Source: Strongyloides papillosus (Eukaryota > Nematoda > Chromadorea > Rhabditida > Strongyloididae). From it: 64,000 nucleotides of DNA. The notes under the pieces were generated by a model that had not been told where the DNA came from, made no database searches, and saw nothing but the letters and a program-made list of their open reading frames with translations. The stretch covers positions 1,550,001 to 1,614,000 of the forward strand of contig SRSI01000079.1 of NCBI GenBank assembly GCA_005656395.1. The letters run 5' to 3'. A program made the position numbers and the translations under genes. Positions 1 through 9,526 of this stretch are shown in pieces (within the stretch, counting starts at the first letter, position 1; each line of letters starts with the position of its first letter).

Positions 1-48
1 TACGCTCTTAAGAGACAAGGAAGAACCCTTTATGGATTCGGAGGTTAA
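1..48 (+). CDS. Histone H4, 3' end only
   Basis: The first 15 codons read YALKRQGRTLYGFGG followed by TAA, which is the invariant C terminus of histone H4. H4 pairs with H3 in the core nucleosome. The rest of the gene lies left of the window. It is followed 48 bases downstream by a histone 3' stem-loop, so it is a replication-dependent gene. It forms a cluster with the H2B and H2A genes to its right and is convergent with H2B. Confidence 0.95.
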   Translation, partial: YALKRQGRTLYGFGG

Positions 49-96
49 TTCTATCACCTTCTACTGTACATCTCTTTGCTTTTTTTGAATCCCAAC

Positions 97-112
97 GGCC
101 CTCTTTAGGGCC
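97..112 (+). terminator. Histone mRNA 3' stem-loop of H4
   Basis: A perfect inverted repeat GGCCCT/AGGGCC encloses a four-base CTTT loop and is flanked by CCCAAC and ACCC. This is the stem-loop bound by SLBP (CDL-1 in C. elegans) that replaces the poly(A) tail of replication-dependent histone mRNAs. The same hairpin follows all three histone genes here. Confidence 0.93.
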
Positions 113-713
113 ACCCAGTATTATTGTCTCTTTCCTTGTGTTTATTTCGAAATAAAGTTTTTTTAACACTTTTTATCTTGTTTTGTTTCAAATACCTATG
201 GAAATCTTTAGATTCATCTTTTTACTTCATAGGACACAAGTTATGAAGCACTATTTTGTTTCAGATACTCGTGATTTCCTTACCTGAGGTCGACATTCGG
301 TTTCACGCTTGTAATTTCTTGTACTTTTACCTCTATCATGTGATATATTATATCTAGGGTTGAAGCGTTGAAATTACGCGCCGCAAAAAAGTGGTAAAGT
401 GTTTGTGCATTTTTTTTTTGCAAAAATTTATTAAAAACCTCTTTTTATCTATCATACATGGAAGTTGATAAATACCGAATAAATAATACATATTTTCGAG
501 AATCATGATGGAAAAAGCCTTCAAGCACGATTACCCTTTTCTCAGTATCTTATCTAAGAAAAGTACTGGACAAAAAGCAACAACAAATGACAGTTTTTCG
601 TTCTCATACGAAAAAACAAATTACTTATAAATATTTTATTTCAAAAAAACATTTCAAGCACAATTAAAAACTTTATTAAAAGTGGCAAGAAAAAATAAAA
701 AGCTCAAGATGGT
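113..713. other. Convergent spacer between H4 and H2B
   Basis: AT-rich spacer with T-runs. Two less AT-rich patches, near 285-320 and 372-390, do not match any RNA gene I recognise. No coding potential seen. Confidence 0.6.
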
Positions 714-729
714 GGCCCTAAAGAGGGCC
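714..729 (-). terminator. Histone mRNA 3' stem-loop of H2B
   Basis: On the minus strand this is the same GGCCCT-CTTT-AGGGCC hairpin as after H4 and H2A, about 40 bases beyond the H2B stop codon. It marks H2B as a replication-dependent histone gene. Confidence 0.93.
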
Positions 730-768
730 GTTGGGATAAAATAAAGTTTAATAGAAAAACGCAGCAAT

Positions 769-1140
769 TTATTTTGAACTGGTGTACTTTGTTACGGCCT
801 TAGTTCCTTCGGAAACGGCGTGTTTGGCCAATTCTCCTGGAAGAATAAGTCTGACAGAAGTTTGGATTTCCCGGGATGAGATGGTGGACTTCTTGTTGTA
901 AGTAGCGAGTTTAGAAGCCTCTCCAGCGATTCTCTCAAAGACATCATTGACGAAAGAGTTCATGATTGACATAGCTTTAGATGAGATTCCGGTGTCTGGG
1001 TGAACTTGTTTCAAGACACGATAGATGTAGATGGAGTAGGTTTCCTTTCTGGCCTTCTTTCTTCCCTTCTTGTCAGTTGGGCGAACAGCTTTTTGGCTTT
1101 TGACAGCCTTCTTTCCTTTTGAAGCAGTTGGTGGAGCCAT
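769..1140 (-). CDS. Histone H2B
   Basis: A 123-residue single-exon histone H2B. The N-terminal tail is Lys-rich (starts [15 protein letters not shown]), and the fold contains the typical [40 protein letters not shown] and [19 protein letters not shown] segments, ending AVTKYTSSK. The start used is the ATG at 1140. The reading frame is open 13 codons further upstream, but no H2B has such an extension and the TATA box at 1206-1213 would place the cap between the two ATGs. H2B dimerises with H2A in the nucleosome. It is divergently transcribed from the H2A gene through a shared 262-base promoter and carries a 3' stem-loop at 714-729. Confidence 0.97.
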   Translation of the reverse strand: MAPPTASKGKKAVKSQKAVRPTDKKGRKKARKETYSIYIYRVLKQVHPDTGISSKAMSIMNSFVNDVFERIAGEASKLATYNKKSTISSREIQTSVRLILPGELAKHAVSEGTKAVTKYTSSK

Positions 1141-1205
1141 AATAGTAGTAAAGTAACGTAAGTTAATTCGTGTAAACACGGGTACTAAAATAAAAATTTA
1201 AACTG

Positions 1206-1238
1206 CTTATATACCTCTTCGTCGTGTGTGTTGGGTGG
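1206..1238 (-). promoter_or_regulatory. H2B core promoter: CCACC/ACACACG element plus TATA box
   Basis: On the minus strand a CCACCC-AACACACACG block is followed about 10 bases later by GAGGTATATAAG (TATA at 1206-1213), 66 bases before the H2B ATG. The same arrangement is found in mirror image in front of H2A at 1298-1328, so the two halves are probably a duplicated bidirectional histone promoter. Confidence 0.75.
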
Positions 1239-1266
1239 AGTTAATGGTGCGTTCCGATCGCAACGC

Positions 1267-1276
1267 GACCTAGGTC
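1267..1276. promoter_or_regulatory. Palindrome GACCTAGGTC midway between the divergent histone promoters
   Basis: A perfect 10-base palindrome lies within about 5 bases of the midpoint between the two TATA boxes, in a GC-richer stretch (GATCGCAACGCGACCTAGGTC). A symmetric site at the centre of a divergent promoter is a natural place for a factor that coordinates H2A and H2B. The function is inferred. Confidence 0.45.
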
Positions 1277-1297
1277 AAGCTATCTTTTTTAGCACCG

Positions 1298-1328
1298 CCC
1301 ACCACACACGGCAGTAGAGTATATAAAG
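1298..1328 (+). promoter_or_regulatory. H2A core promoter: CCACC/ACACACG element plus TATA box
   Basis: CCCACCACACACGGC is followed by GTAGAG and TATATAAAG (1320-1328), 75 bases before the H2A ATG. It matches the H2B promoter element on the opposite strand at 1206-1238. Confidence 0.75.
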
Positions 1329-1402
1329 GAAACGCGTACTATCGATAGTCACCGAGTGTTTACTCATTTTGTATCGCTACATACTTTTATATTATTTCAA
1401 CT

Positions 1403-1792
1403 ATGTCTGGACGTGGTAAAGGAGGAAAAGCTAAGACTTCTGGAAAAGCTAAAAGTCGTTCAAGTCGTGCTGGACTTCAATTCCCAGTTGGTCGTCTCCA
1501 TCGTATGCTTCGCAAAGGAAACTACGCTGAACGTGTCGGAGCTGGTGCACCAGTTTATCTTGCAGCTGTCCTTGAATACCTCGCTGCTGAAGTCCTTGAG
1601 TTGGCTGGTAACGCTGCCCGTGACAACAAGAAAACCAGAATTAATCCTAGACATCTCCAATTGGCCATCAGAAACGATGAAGAGTTGAACAAACTTCTCA
1701 GTGGAGTAACCATTGCTCAAGGAGGTGTTCTTCCAAATATTCCTTCTTCTCTCATTCCAAAGAAGGCTGCCGCTGATGAAGGTGCTGAGTAA
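1403..1792 (+). CDS. Histone H2A
   Basis: A 129-residue single-exon histone H2A. It begins [20 protein letters not shown], contains the H2A signature AGLQFPVGR, the histone-fold segments with the acidic patch ([19 protein letters not shown] and NDEELNKLL), and the docking region [20 protein letters not shown]. The tail lacks the SQ[DE] motif of H2A.X and the changes of H2A.Z, so this is a canonical replication-dependent H2A. It pairs with the divergent H2B gene and is followed by a histone 3' stem-loop at 1832-1847. Confidence 0.97.
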   Translation: MSGRGKGGKAKTSGKAKSRSSRAGLQFPVGRLHRMLRKGNYAERVGAGAPVYLAAVLEYLAAEVLELAGNAARDNKKTRINPRHLQLAIRNDEELNKLLSGVTIAQGGVLPNIPSSLIPKKAAADEGAE

Positions 1793-1831
1793 ACTTAAAG
1801 ATCTCTGTTTTAAACTTTCTTTTATCCCAAC

Positions 1832-1847
1832 GGCCCTCTTTAGGGCC
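1832..1847 (+). terminator. Histone mRNA 3' stem-loop of H2A
   Basis: Same GGCCCT-CTTT-AGGGCC hairpin as the other two histone genes, 40 bases after the H2A stop, flanked by CCCAAC and ACCA. Confidence 0.93.
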
Positions 1848-2235
1848 ACCATTCTTGGCTTCATTTCTCATTCTCGTGTTTGTTCCAATAAATTCTTTTT
1901 GTGTTTGTTTTGATTCTTGTGACGACACTTGGAGGTATTGTTGTAGGGTTATTTCCCAATTATCATGTATCATATCACAGAGTCTCTCTAACGATGTTAA
2001 TATCTTATTGAATCATTCAAGAACTTGATTGTTTATATAGTGACGACGTTCCTACAGTTTATTGGTTAGGAATTTTATTGTTTATTTATTATTTAAAGTA
2101 CAAATAAAGTAAATGGTGTTATTTAGAAATATCACTTAAAATTTATGGTAGTTAACAAATGAATGTATTTTTTTGATTTAAAAATTAATGGTACTATCTT
2201 GCTTCATGTAAAGTTTTAATTGACATAGTTTGTAC
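1848..2235. other. Intergenic, H2A to first small membrane gene
   Basis: AT-rich sequence with no open frame, RNA gene or repeat that I recognise. The end of the minus-strand gene at 2236 lies at its right edge. Confidence 0.5.
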
Positions 2236-2713
2236 TTATCTTCTGTGCCTTCTGCTTGTTGAACTAGAGCTTGAAACTGTATTATTCTTACCACTTCTAC
2301 TGCTGCCTTTTTTATCCTTCTTATAGACATAGAAGACAGCAAAAATAATAGTAACTGTTAGAATAACAGCACAGATCAAACCTCCAAAAACTGATATTAG
2401 TAATTTAGGAGTTTCTTGTCCTTGTTTCTAAATGAATGAACATAATATGATAAAGAAAATTATACATACCTGATCTAATAACATTTTTTGTCTGTTTTCT
2501 GCATCTCCACGCAATTCTATAATTTACCAGTAAATTTTTTTACAATATTTTATTGTATCTTTACTTACGTATATCTTCAGTCAGGTTCTGGTCAACTGAT
2601 CCTTTGAAGTGATCTTGCTGTACATTATTAGCTGTCTGTTGTGCACATACATAACAAAGTATTGATAAATGAAAGATTATTAGACTAATTGGGACAATTT
2701 TTCCTTTAATCAT
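2236..2713 (-). CDS. Small type I membrane protein with signal peptide (cluster family, member 1)
   Basis: Three exons: 2569-2713, 2470-2516, 2236-2427; 127 residues; GT-AG junctions all keep phase. Residues 1-24 form a signal peptide (MIKGKIVPISLIIFHLSILC, cleavage near CAQ). A short polar ectodomain with one N-glycosylation sequon (NLT) follows, then a transmembrane helix at about 72-98 (LLISVFGGLICAVILTVTII) and a basic, Ser-rich cytoplasmic tail ending SSSSSTSRRHRR. The 47-base middle exon joins phase 1 to phase 0, exactly as in eleven other genes between here and 19.1 kb. It shares a divergent promoter region with the three-finger gene at 3030. The family is not one I recognise; function unknown. 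Closest in design to the plus-strand gene at 6082. Confidence 0.82.
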
Positions 2714-3029
2714 TTCAACTAAGACTATCTGAAAATATTTCTTTTAATTTAAGCATGCTAAATTTAAATTAAAACAAATTAATAATTTGTGTAAAACAGA
2801 ATACAGAAATTTTTTTATCTTTTTTGATAAAATAGGCTTAATATTTGTAAATTGTTGTTGGAAATTATTCATAAACAATATTTATATGTCAATTAATTGT
2901 ACCTTTATATTTTGTTAATCAAGTGATTTTTAAGAAAATGATTAAAATTTTGAATATGATTTGAATAATATTAATATTTTCAATGGATAAAAAGGAGGAA
3001 TTTTAGAAAGAAAGATACTTCTATTAAAT
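2714..3029. promoter_or_regulatory. Divergent intergenic region between two secretory-pathway genes
   Basis: 316 bases, strongly AT-rich, separate the ATGs of the minus-strand membrane protein and the plus-strand cysteine-rich protein. No clear TATA pair or dyad was found; a divergent promoter is assumed from the gene arrangement. Confidence 0.35.
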
Positions 3030-3471
3030 ATGAAAACAATTACAACAACTACCACTATTTTAATTTTACTTGTTCTCCAACCAGTAATTTCTTTGAAATG
3101 TTATGAAGGAATACAATTACCAGGAATGTTTTATTCTCTTAAAAAAGAGTGCAAATCTGAAAAACATTGTATCGTCTTTTTGACAGGAATTCATGATCCT
3201 AAATTAAAAGGAGTTTCAATGTGTGCTACTACAAATATCTGTACAGTTAGTTTAATTTTTTTTAATAGTATTATTAAAATGTAAAATTTTTTAGAACGAT
3301 GGTTATGGTGAGGTTGAAGAGACTAAAGATTCTTATTATTGTTGCTCCACTGATTTATGTAATCTTATAAAAAATGATATCACAACATTGCGTAATGATG
3401 ATAAACTTAAGTTAGAAGGAGTTCTTGGAAAAGATGGAGGTGTTAGTACAGTAAATGAAGGCTCACGTTGA
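3030..3471 (+). CDS. Secreted three-finger/ET-module-like protein
   Basis: Two exons, 3030-3245 and 3295-3471, phase 0 junction; 130 residues. A signal peptide (residues 1-21, hydrophobic ILILLVLQPVISL) precedes a cysteine-rich domain with eight cysteines: LKCYEG, KKEC, KHC, MC, NIC, then YYCCSTDLCN. The closing CC-x3-D-x-CN is the signature of nematode ET-module (Ly6/three-finger) domains. The C terminus is polar, with no GPI or membrane segment, so the protein is probably soluble. It resembles the gene at 7131 in exon layout and cysteine pattern. Ligand and function are unknown; three-finger domains usually act in protein recognition. Confidence 0.82.
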
Positions 3472-3813
3472 AAATTTAATAAAGATGGTTAATAATTTCC
3501 AGTAAATAAAAAATTTATAATTCAATTGTCTTATTTCCCAAATGTTGTAGTGGTAAACAATTTTATTGAATATTAAAAGAATTATTTTGTGAGTCAGACA
3601 CTTTAAATATAGGTGATTTTTTTCATATATTATTCATAGTATAATATTTTAATAGTAAAATTTTATTTAGTAAGATAAGGGAAATTTTCTTACAAAAATC
3701 TTTATTTTGTAAAGATGTATTTGTTTGTCATCAATTTTTGAAATAATTACCGACAATAAACATTTATTTAAATCAAATATATATATAATTTATTTAATAA
3801 GTTTTATTTTTTC
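3472..3813. other. Convergent intergenic spacer
   Basis: AT-rich 3' flanks of two convergent genes; no further gene, RNA or repeat seen. Confidence 0.5.
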
Positions 3814-4556
3814 TTATAATTCTGAACTCTTCTTTGACTTCGTTTTAGTTTGTGATCTTGAACTTGCTCTGGTTACTTTTGATTTTGAAGCTGAAGATGA
3901 AACAGAACTTTTTCTTAAACGTGATTCTGAAGAAAGAGAAGCGGGTTTAAGGACAGCAACTTTATTTTCAACACTTGTTGATTTTCTTTTTTTATATTTT
4001 CTAACCATTACACTTAGAAATACAGCGGCTAAAGTGATAATTAGCATAACGGCACAAACAATAATTATTATAATGTCTTTTTTTAAACCGCCTTTATCAC
4101 TATTATCCACCTATAGTTATTAATAATTATAACAGTACGAATGAACTTACATTAGTAATAACTTTTATTGCTTGGTCTACAGTGGCTCGATTATCTAAAA
4201 TTCCAAGAATTTTTTAGTAATATATATTTTAGATTGTTGTATAAAAACTAACCGGCTGTTAGATTGTTACCACTTATAACTTTATTACTTGAAATTAATT
4301 CTTGATTAGAATTCATGGAATGTCTATTTGTAATACTCATATTGGGAGGAGGGTAAGCAAGTGGTATTGGTTGACTAGGATTACCTCCAAACGTACTTCC
4401 ACCACCACCTCCACTTCCACTACTTCCTCCACTTCCACCACTTCCTCCCTCACTTCCACCTCCAGAAGAAGATCCTGAACTACCAAATATAGGAGCGATT
4501 ACCTTACTGACTAAAGAAGCACCAAGTTTCACAGCAGTTGTTATAAAACCAAACAT
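3814..4556 (-). CDS. Small single-pass membrane protein, Gly/Ser-rich N region (cluster family, member 2)
   Basis: Three exons: 4253-4556, 4151-4194, 3814-4110; 214 residues. There is no cleavable signal peptide; the chain begins MFGFITTAVKLGASLVSKVI, an amphipathic or weakly hydrophobic helix. A Gly/Ser tract (about residues 24-50, GSSGSSSGGGSEGGSGG type) and an Asn/Ser-rich linker follow. The 44-base middle exon encodes DNRATVDQAIKVITN. Exon 3 carries the transmembrane helix (about 128-150, IIIIIVCAVMLIITLAAVFL) and a long Lys/Ser tail (RKSSVSSSASKSKVTRASS). The first intron donor GTTAGT is shared with the neighbour at 5103. The start chosen is the ATG at 4556, because the paralogs also start with a short amphipathic segment; an in-frame ATG at 4646 exists. 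Function unknown. Confidence 0.8.
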
Positions 4557-5102
4557 TATGAATAGACTTTTATAATGATAAAAATTTGGCGAAATATCTT
4601 TTATTTGATTAGAAAATAATGAAGAAAATTTACATATAAGATTCAAATTATTTTTATTTTAGGAAATGTGCTACGTTTTTATAGTATATATAAAATAATA
4701 ATATTCATGAATAAATAATTGATATGGATGTTTTTAAAATTCTAGAAATAATATAAACCCTGGTTATGTCAGGGAATAGATCAACTTAAGAGCAACTAAC
4801 TGGAATCTCATTTATAATATCATGACAACATGTATAATTCAGATAGGATACAGGACATGAATATTAGTTTGTCCCCCACATATTTTACTAATAATAAATA
4901 CTCTTGCAAACCCTACTTTATAAAGATACATATAAGAATATTGGATTAGAGACTTTATGAGGCTTTTAAAATCTAACAGTACTAAACAAAAAGTTTTATT
5001 AAGCAAATATTAAATGATCTACCATAAATTTTTAAAGAAATTATCAATAATTAAATATTTTATTTAAATTAAAAAGCACATACATAATTTTTCCAATATG
5101 TA
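4557..5102. other. Intergenic between two paralogous minus-strand genes
   Basis: AT-rich. It holds the promoter of the gene ending at 3814 and the 3' flank of the gene ending at 5103. Nothing else recognised. Confidence 0.45.
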
Positions 5103-5809
5103 TTATCTATTACTTTTAAACTCTGAATTTCTATTTGAATCCAATCTATTTCGAGATCCTGATTTTAATCTAGACGATTTTGGTCTAGATGATTTTGGTC
5201 CAGATGATTTTGATCTTGAATATGACATTGTTCTTCCATTAGAGAGTGGTTGTGAAGAAGGATAAGGTGGATAAGGTACTAAAGCATTTTTTTCACTACT
5301 TCTTGAACTTTTTTTGTTGTTTAATAAGATAATTAAAACAAAAATTACAGAAAGTAAAATTATAAATGCTGCAGCAGAGCATGAAATTATTATGATAATA
5401 TTCTTATCTAGACCAGGTCCACCATCTTTATTATCCTAAAATTATTGATAAATATAACAGTACCGAGAAACCTACATCTTTAATAAAGTTTATTGTATTA
5501 TTTACAGCGATATGGCTCACTAAAAGTTTCAAGAATTTGTTAGGATTTCATAATAATAAGATTGTAATAAATAAACTAACCATTTTCTATACTGTTGTTA
5601 TTCGTAACAACATTATTTGAAACTGTTTTTTGGACAACAGTTATGTTATGTCTATTAACAATATTTTTGTTCACAGGTTCAGAAGCAAGGTCCAATGCTT
5701 GTTGCCTACTAGCTAATTGTGCTTTTTCGATATTATTTTGTACCAGAGCAGAAATTCCTTTACCAATCGTTGAAAGAACTTTTTCAGCGACTAATAGGAA
5801 GGCACTCAT
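5103..5809 (-). CDS. Small single-pass membrane protein with repeated basic tail (cluster family, member 3)
   Basis: Three exons: 5581-5809, 5476-5519, 5103-5435; 201 residues. There is no signal peptide; the N terminus MSAFLLVAEKVLSTIGKGIS looks like an amphipathic helix, followed by an Asn/Val-rich region with N-glycosylation sequons. The middle exon is again 44 bases. The transmembrane helix is at about 103-128 (NIIIIISCSAAAFIILLSVI). The tail contains a short tandem repeat of the form SKSSGPKSSRPKSSRLKSG, encoded by an imperfect 18-base DNA repeat at 5167-5220. Its exon lengths, GTTAGT donor and N-terminal design make it the closest paralog of the gene at 3814-4556. Function unknown. Confidence 0.8.
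5167..5220 (-). repeat. Imperfect 18-base tandem repeat in a membrane protein tail
   Basis: About three copies of a unit resembling GATTTTGGTCTAGATGAT (plus strand) encode the KSS-[GRL]-P repeats in the basic tail. Slippage of such a repeat can lengthen the tail. Confidence 0.7.
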
Positions 5810-6081
5810 TAATACTAATGGATGTGGGAAATAAAAATGTTTATTGTTGTGGTAAAAATTTGCTGAATATCCTTTATATATTTAGAAAATAGTGAGAGAA
5901 TTTACAAATAAGAATCGAATATTTCTATTGTAATATTTCTCATAATTATGCAACAAATTTTGATATATTCTTATAATTTTTGCATTTTTAAGATAAATTT
6001 AAATAAAAAATATAGATAAATAAGTATCGTATGTGGTGAAACATAATTATCATACATCATAAATAATATTAATTTTTATTC

Positions 6082-6581
6082 ATGAAAAATTTAATTTTTA
6101 TTTATATTATTTTGTGGATCTACTTATTAGTTGGTTTCAATATTATTGATGCACAACATTCAGATGCAAGGAATGAACAATCAGCAAGCGGTGAAAATGA
6201 TGTTCATGCAAAACATAACAGAACTATAGGTATTTTTAAATATAATTACATGATTATGACATATTTTATCGATATATATTTTTATATTTTAGCTATTGAG
6301 GGTAATATGAGAAATCAGAATGAAATAGAGCATAATAAGGTTATTTTTCATAAAATTAACGTAATAAGCAATTTTTTCAGGATTCTGGATCATTAAAATT
6401 GAATATTATAATAATAGTATTTGCATCAGTAACAGGGACAGTTTTTTTGGTCGGAACAATAGTTTTTGCTGTTTACTACATGCACTCCCAAAAAGCAATA
6501 ACAGTTGATGATTCTTCTACTAGCATATCTAAGAGTACAAAAACGAAGGGATCTAGAAGACATAATAGAAGGAAAAAATAA
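6082..6581 (+). CDS. Small type I membrane protein with signal peptide (cluster family, member 4)
   Basis: Three exons: 6082-6229, 6293-6339, 6381-6581; 131 residues. A signal peptide occupies residues 1-24 (MKNLIFIYIILWIYLLVGFN, cleavage near DAQ). A polar ectodomain of about 45 residues includes an NRT sequon. The 47-base middle exon encodes AIEGNMRNQNEIEHNK. The transmembrane helix is at about 72-97 (IIIIVFASVTGTVFLVGTIV) and the tail is Ser/Lys/Arg-rich, ending SRRHNRRKK. It is the only plus-strand member of the family and is most like the member at 2236-2713, which also has a signal peptide and an RR-H-RR type ending. Function unknown. Confidence 0.82.
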
Positions 6582-7130
6582 CTACAAATATGGAAACCAA
6601 CTTTTTTCCCGACGTGAAGATTAAACACAAATTAATATAAAGTTAAAAATTATTGCTAACTTTACAAAAAATTCTTCTAAATTATGATATAAATATACTT
6701 TTGAATGACTAAATATAGGAATATCTACTTCTAATTATAATTAACTATAATTTAAATAAATATTTACAAATTATTATTGAAAAATCAGTATGATTAATTT
6801 GCTAATTTTTTTTAAAGTTCCTAGAATCAGTAAACTTCAAATATTAAAAGTATTAAAATTAATAAATTTAATACTTAAACAAATTTCTTCAAATCCCTTT
6901 TAAGATCCTGTACTTTATTAAATGTTAATCATTATTTTGTAGAATAATCTTAAAAATATAATCACTGAAACAAAAAGGAATAAAATAGAATGATAATTAT
7001 AAAAAAGGCATCCAAAAAAGGTGATTTAAACTTAAATATCAATAAAAGGTAAAATTTAAATATATTTATTTAAAATTATTATTTTGTCAGTATAGTAAGA
7101 TATAGAAAAGAAGTAAAATATTATTCTAAA
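6582..7130. other. Intergenic
   Basis: AT-rich sequence between two plus-strand genes; contains a TATA-like run near 7060-7075 but no convincing element. Nothing else seen. Confidence 0.45.
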
Positions 7131-7639
7131 ATGAAATTAAAATATTTATTTTTGATTTTAATTTCTTTGCCATTGTCAGAATGTTACAACAGAGTATGTG
7201 CTGCTAGAGCAGTTCTTAAAACAGATATTGAAGGATTGAAGGAGTCTGTAAAAGCTAAGGACAAGCTTAAAAATTGTGGAGATTATCCGTGTGTTAAAGC
7301 ATTTCTTAAATTACAAAATAATGAAACTAATAAATCATTTTCGCTTGATGTGAGGGATTGTTTAATTGAATACCCATGTAATGTATTTAAATTTAACCAT
7401 ATTAAACATTATTTTTTTAGGATGAGGAATATGATAATGAAGGAGATTGGGAAAAATTAATTAATCAATATGGCAATAGTAAAATGAACCAAAAATTAAA
7501 AAACTTTACAGCAAAATTGTCTGTAAAATGTTGTAAGGAAGATTACTGCAACATGTCATTAAAAACGAGATACAATATTGGATCAATAATGCCAATTGTT
7601 ATCTTAGGCTTAATTTTAATCAAAGGATTAAATGTTTGA
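7131..7639 (+). CDS. ET-module/three-finger-like protein, probably GPI-anchored
   Basis: Two exons, 7131-7382 and 7421-7639, phase 0; 156 residues. A signal peptide (1-18, KYLFLILISLPLSEC) is followed by a cysteine-rich domain: RVC, KNCGDYPC, RDCLIEYPC and KCCKEDYCN. The CC-x2-D-x-CN ending is the ET-module/Ly6 hallmark. Unlike the gene at 3030, the C terminus is a hydrophobic stretch of about 17 residues (SIMPIVILGLILIKGLN) with no basic tail after it, which suits a GPI-anchor signal. Intron position and phase are the same as in the 3030 gene, so the two are paralogs separated by family members of the membrane cluster. Function unknown. Confidence 0.82.
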
Positions 7640-9023
7640 ACATATAATTATATTAAATAATACTTATAAATTGCTTTTATGTGTTAATTATTTATTTCCA
7701 TAAAGTGCTATCGATGGGATATCAAAATAATAATAAAGTTATTTAAAATTTATGAATTTAATACTTATTTTTTTAATGATGATTATAGATCATCACTTTA
7801 CTCTTCAATCACATTCTCTAAATTAGATCCGAAAAAATTCTTAATGATATATTTTATTAGATTCGATTCTTTTAATTACTTTGAAAACAAATCACTTTTC
7901 GTCACGTTTTTGATAATATTCAAAATTCCATATTTTAATGACAAAAAAAGATGTCTTTTTCTGAGTGTGAAATTCTTAATGATTAAGAATCATCTTGTAA
8001 AAAATCTAAATACTGTTTAACAACACATAAAAAAACGCTCATTTTTCGTACTTTCAAAATTTTGAATAATCTTAAAAAGTTCATTTATCCTCTAGTCAAT
8101 TTTAATATTAATTTTTTTGACGCACATTTTGATGTTAAATATTGTAGCACATTATTATTCTCTTTGAAAATGTTTTAGTATTTACTAGCCTAATGGAAAA
8201 ACAAAGTGAAACCAGTACAGATTTACAGCAAACTGCATATAAATTCTTAATGTCCTTAATAAGAATATTAATTTTGTCTTCGCCATAACTCTCTTCAAAT
8301 TTTTATGAATAAACAGTAAAATGATACTTTTTTCTAACTAGAAGGGTTGAATCTGTTTCAAATATTTTTAATTAGAATTGGCCAGATCCTTATTAAAAAA
8401 ACCCTCTTTGTTATAGTTATATCGAGAAAATAACATTTTATAAGGTTAGTATAATAATTTGATTCGTATTTATTTTAAAGGGCACAATTCTAGAACAATC
8501 CGGAAACACAATAATATAGGGAATTACTAATAATTGGTCTACTTATAAACCAAAGAAAGGATACCATTTTTTATTAAAAATATTATAATATTATGTGTTA
8601 ATAAACAAACAAAACATTTTAGGAAATAGCTTTCAACTATTTACTAAAATTTTAAAAAAAGCATTTTAAAATTATCAATTTTATTGTGAATAAAGGTAGT
8701 TTAAAAAAATTTGCACTGTGCTTCCTACGGAACTTTCAGAAGGTGCGCCTAATACTGGTAATATTAAATTATATTAGTTAATATTTATTGTACCAAATGA
8801 AAAAATAAACTTTGTAAAATAAAATATTAAATTTATTTTAGATCTAACTAATTTTAATCATGAAATTTCATTGCAAAAGAAAAAAAATAGAAAAATCAAT
8901 AAGAATTTAAATTTTAATATTATTAGAATTCATTTCTCCATAATTTTTAGCATGTTTTTTTTCTTTTACAAAGTATTCATAAATTTTTCTCCTGTGTATC
9001 TGATAGAAAATAAGTTTGTTTCT
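7640..9023. other. Long AT-rich intergenic region
   Basis: No gene could be built. One GC-richer, exon-like patch at 8712-8757 is followed by a GTAATA donor-like site and a TTTTAG acceptor-like site at about 8840; it may be a relic exon. The rest is low-complexity AT sequence. Confidence 0.4.
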
Positions 9024-9526
9024 TCAATTGCTTGATTGTCTAGGAATTACGCCTTGAGTTTTTGGTAAAAATGGTTGAATATAATCGAAAAAACTTCCTA
9101 AACTTTTATTTTTTTTCCAAATAAATAATTCTCAAGAAATTTTTTAGATTTACCAAGTGGTATAAAATCGAAAAAAAGATCACTACTTGTATCTTGTGAA
9201 TTAGCAAAATTTTGAGTAATAAATGGTAGTAATTGATCATTTATTTGAGAAGATAACAGTCCTATCATTTTAAGATTTTGACTTATTCTTTCTTCTACAA
9301 AAGGTTTGTTTTTAACATACTTCTCCTTGTCTCCAAACTCGAGAGGAAATTCAATGAATTTCATTGTATCGATGATCATTTTCACAATCTCTCTTGTTGC
9401 AGGATCTTTTACTTCAAGAAGCACTTCATCCAAATTATTTATTTTGTCCACAATTACGTCCTTGGTTGAGTTGGAAAAATTAATCAAGTTAAACAAAAGA
9501 ATGAGTGAAATTAAAAGCTTGACCAT
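9024..9526 (-). CDS. Secreted orphan protein
   Basis: Proposed as two exons, 9154-9526 and 9024-9097, giving 148 residues. Residues 1-20 are a signal peptide (MVKLLISLILLFNLINFSNS). The mature chain is helical in character, acidic and basic in alternation, with no cysteines (KDVIVDKINNLDEVLLEVKD, ERISQNLKMIGLLSSQIND). Read without splicing, the frame stops at 9098 after a lysine-rich stretch. A 56-base GTAAAT...TTTAG intron keeps phase and instead yields the C terminus FIPLG-SFFDYIQPFLPKTQG, which reads more like protein. I prefer the spliced form but cannot prove it. No family recognised; the single long helix-rich secreted domain and lack of Cys are all that can be said. Confidence 0.65.

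Noticed and set aside
1460..1864. Antisense open frame across histone H2A, 134 codons
   Set aside because: It is the mirror of the H2A coding sequence; the sense frame is unambiguous and has a promoter and stem-loop.
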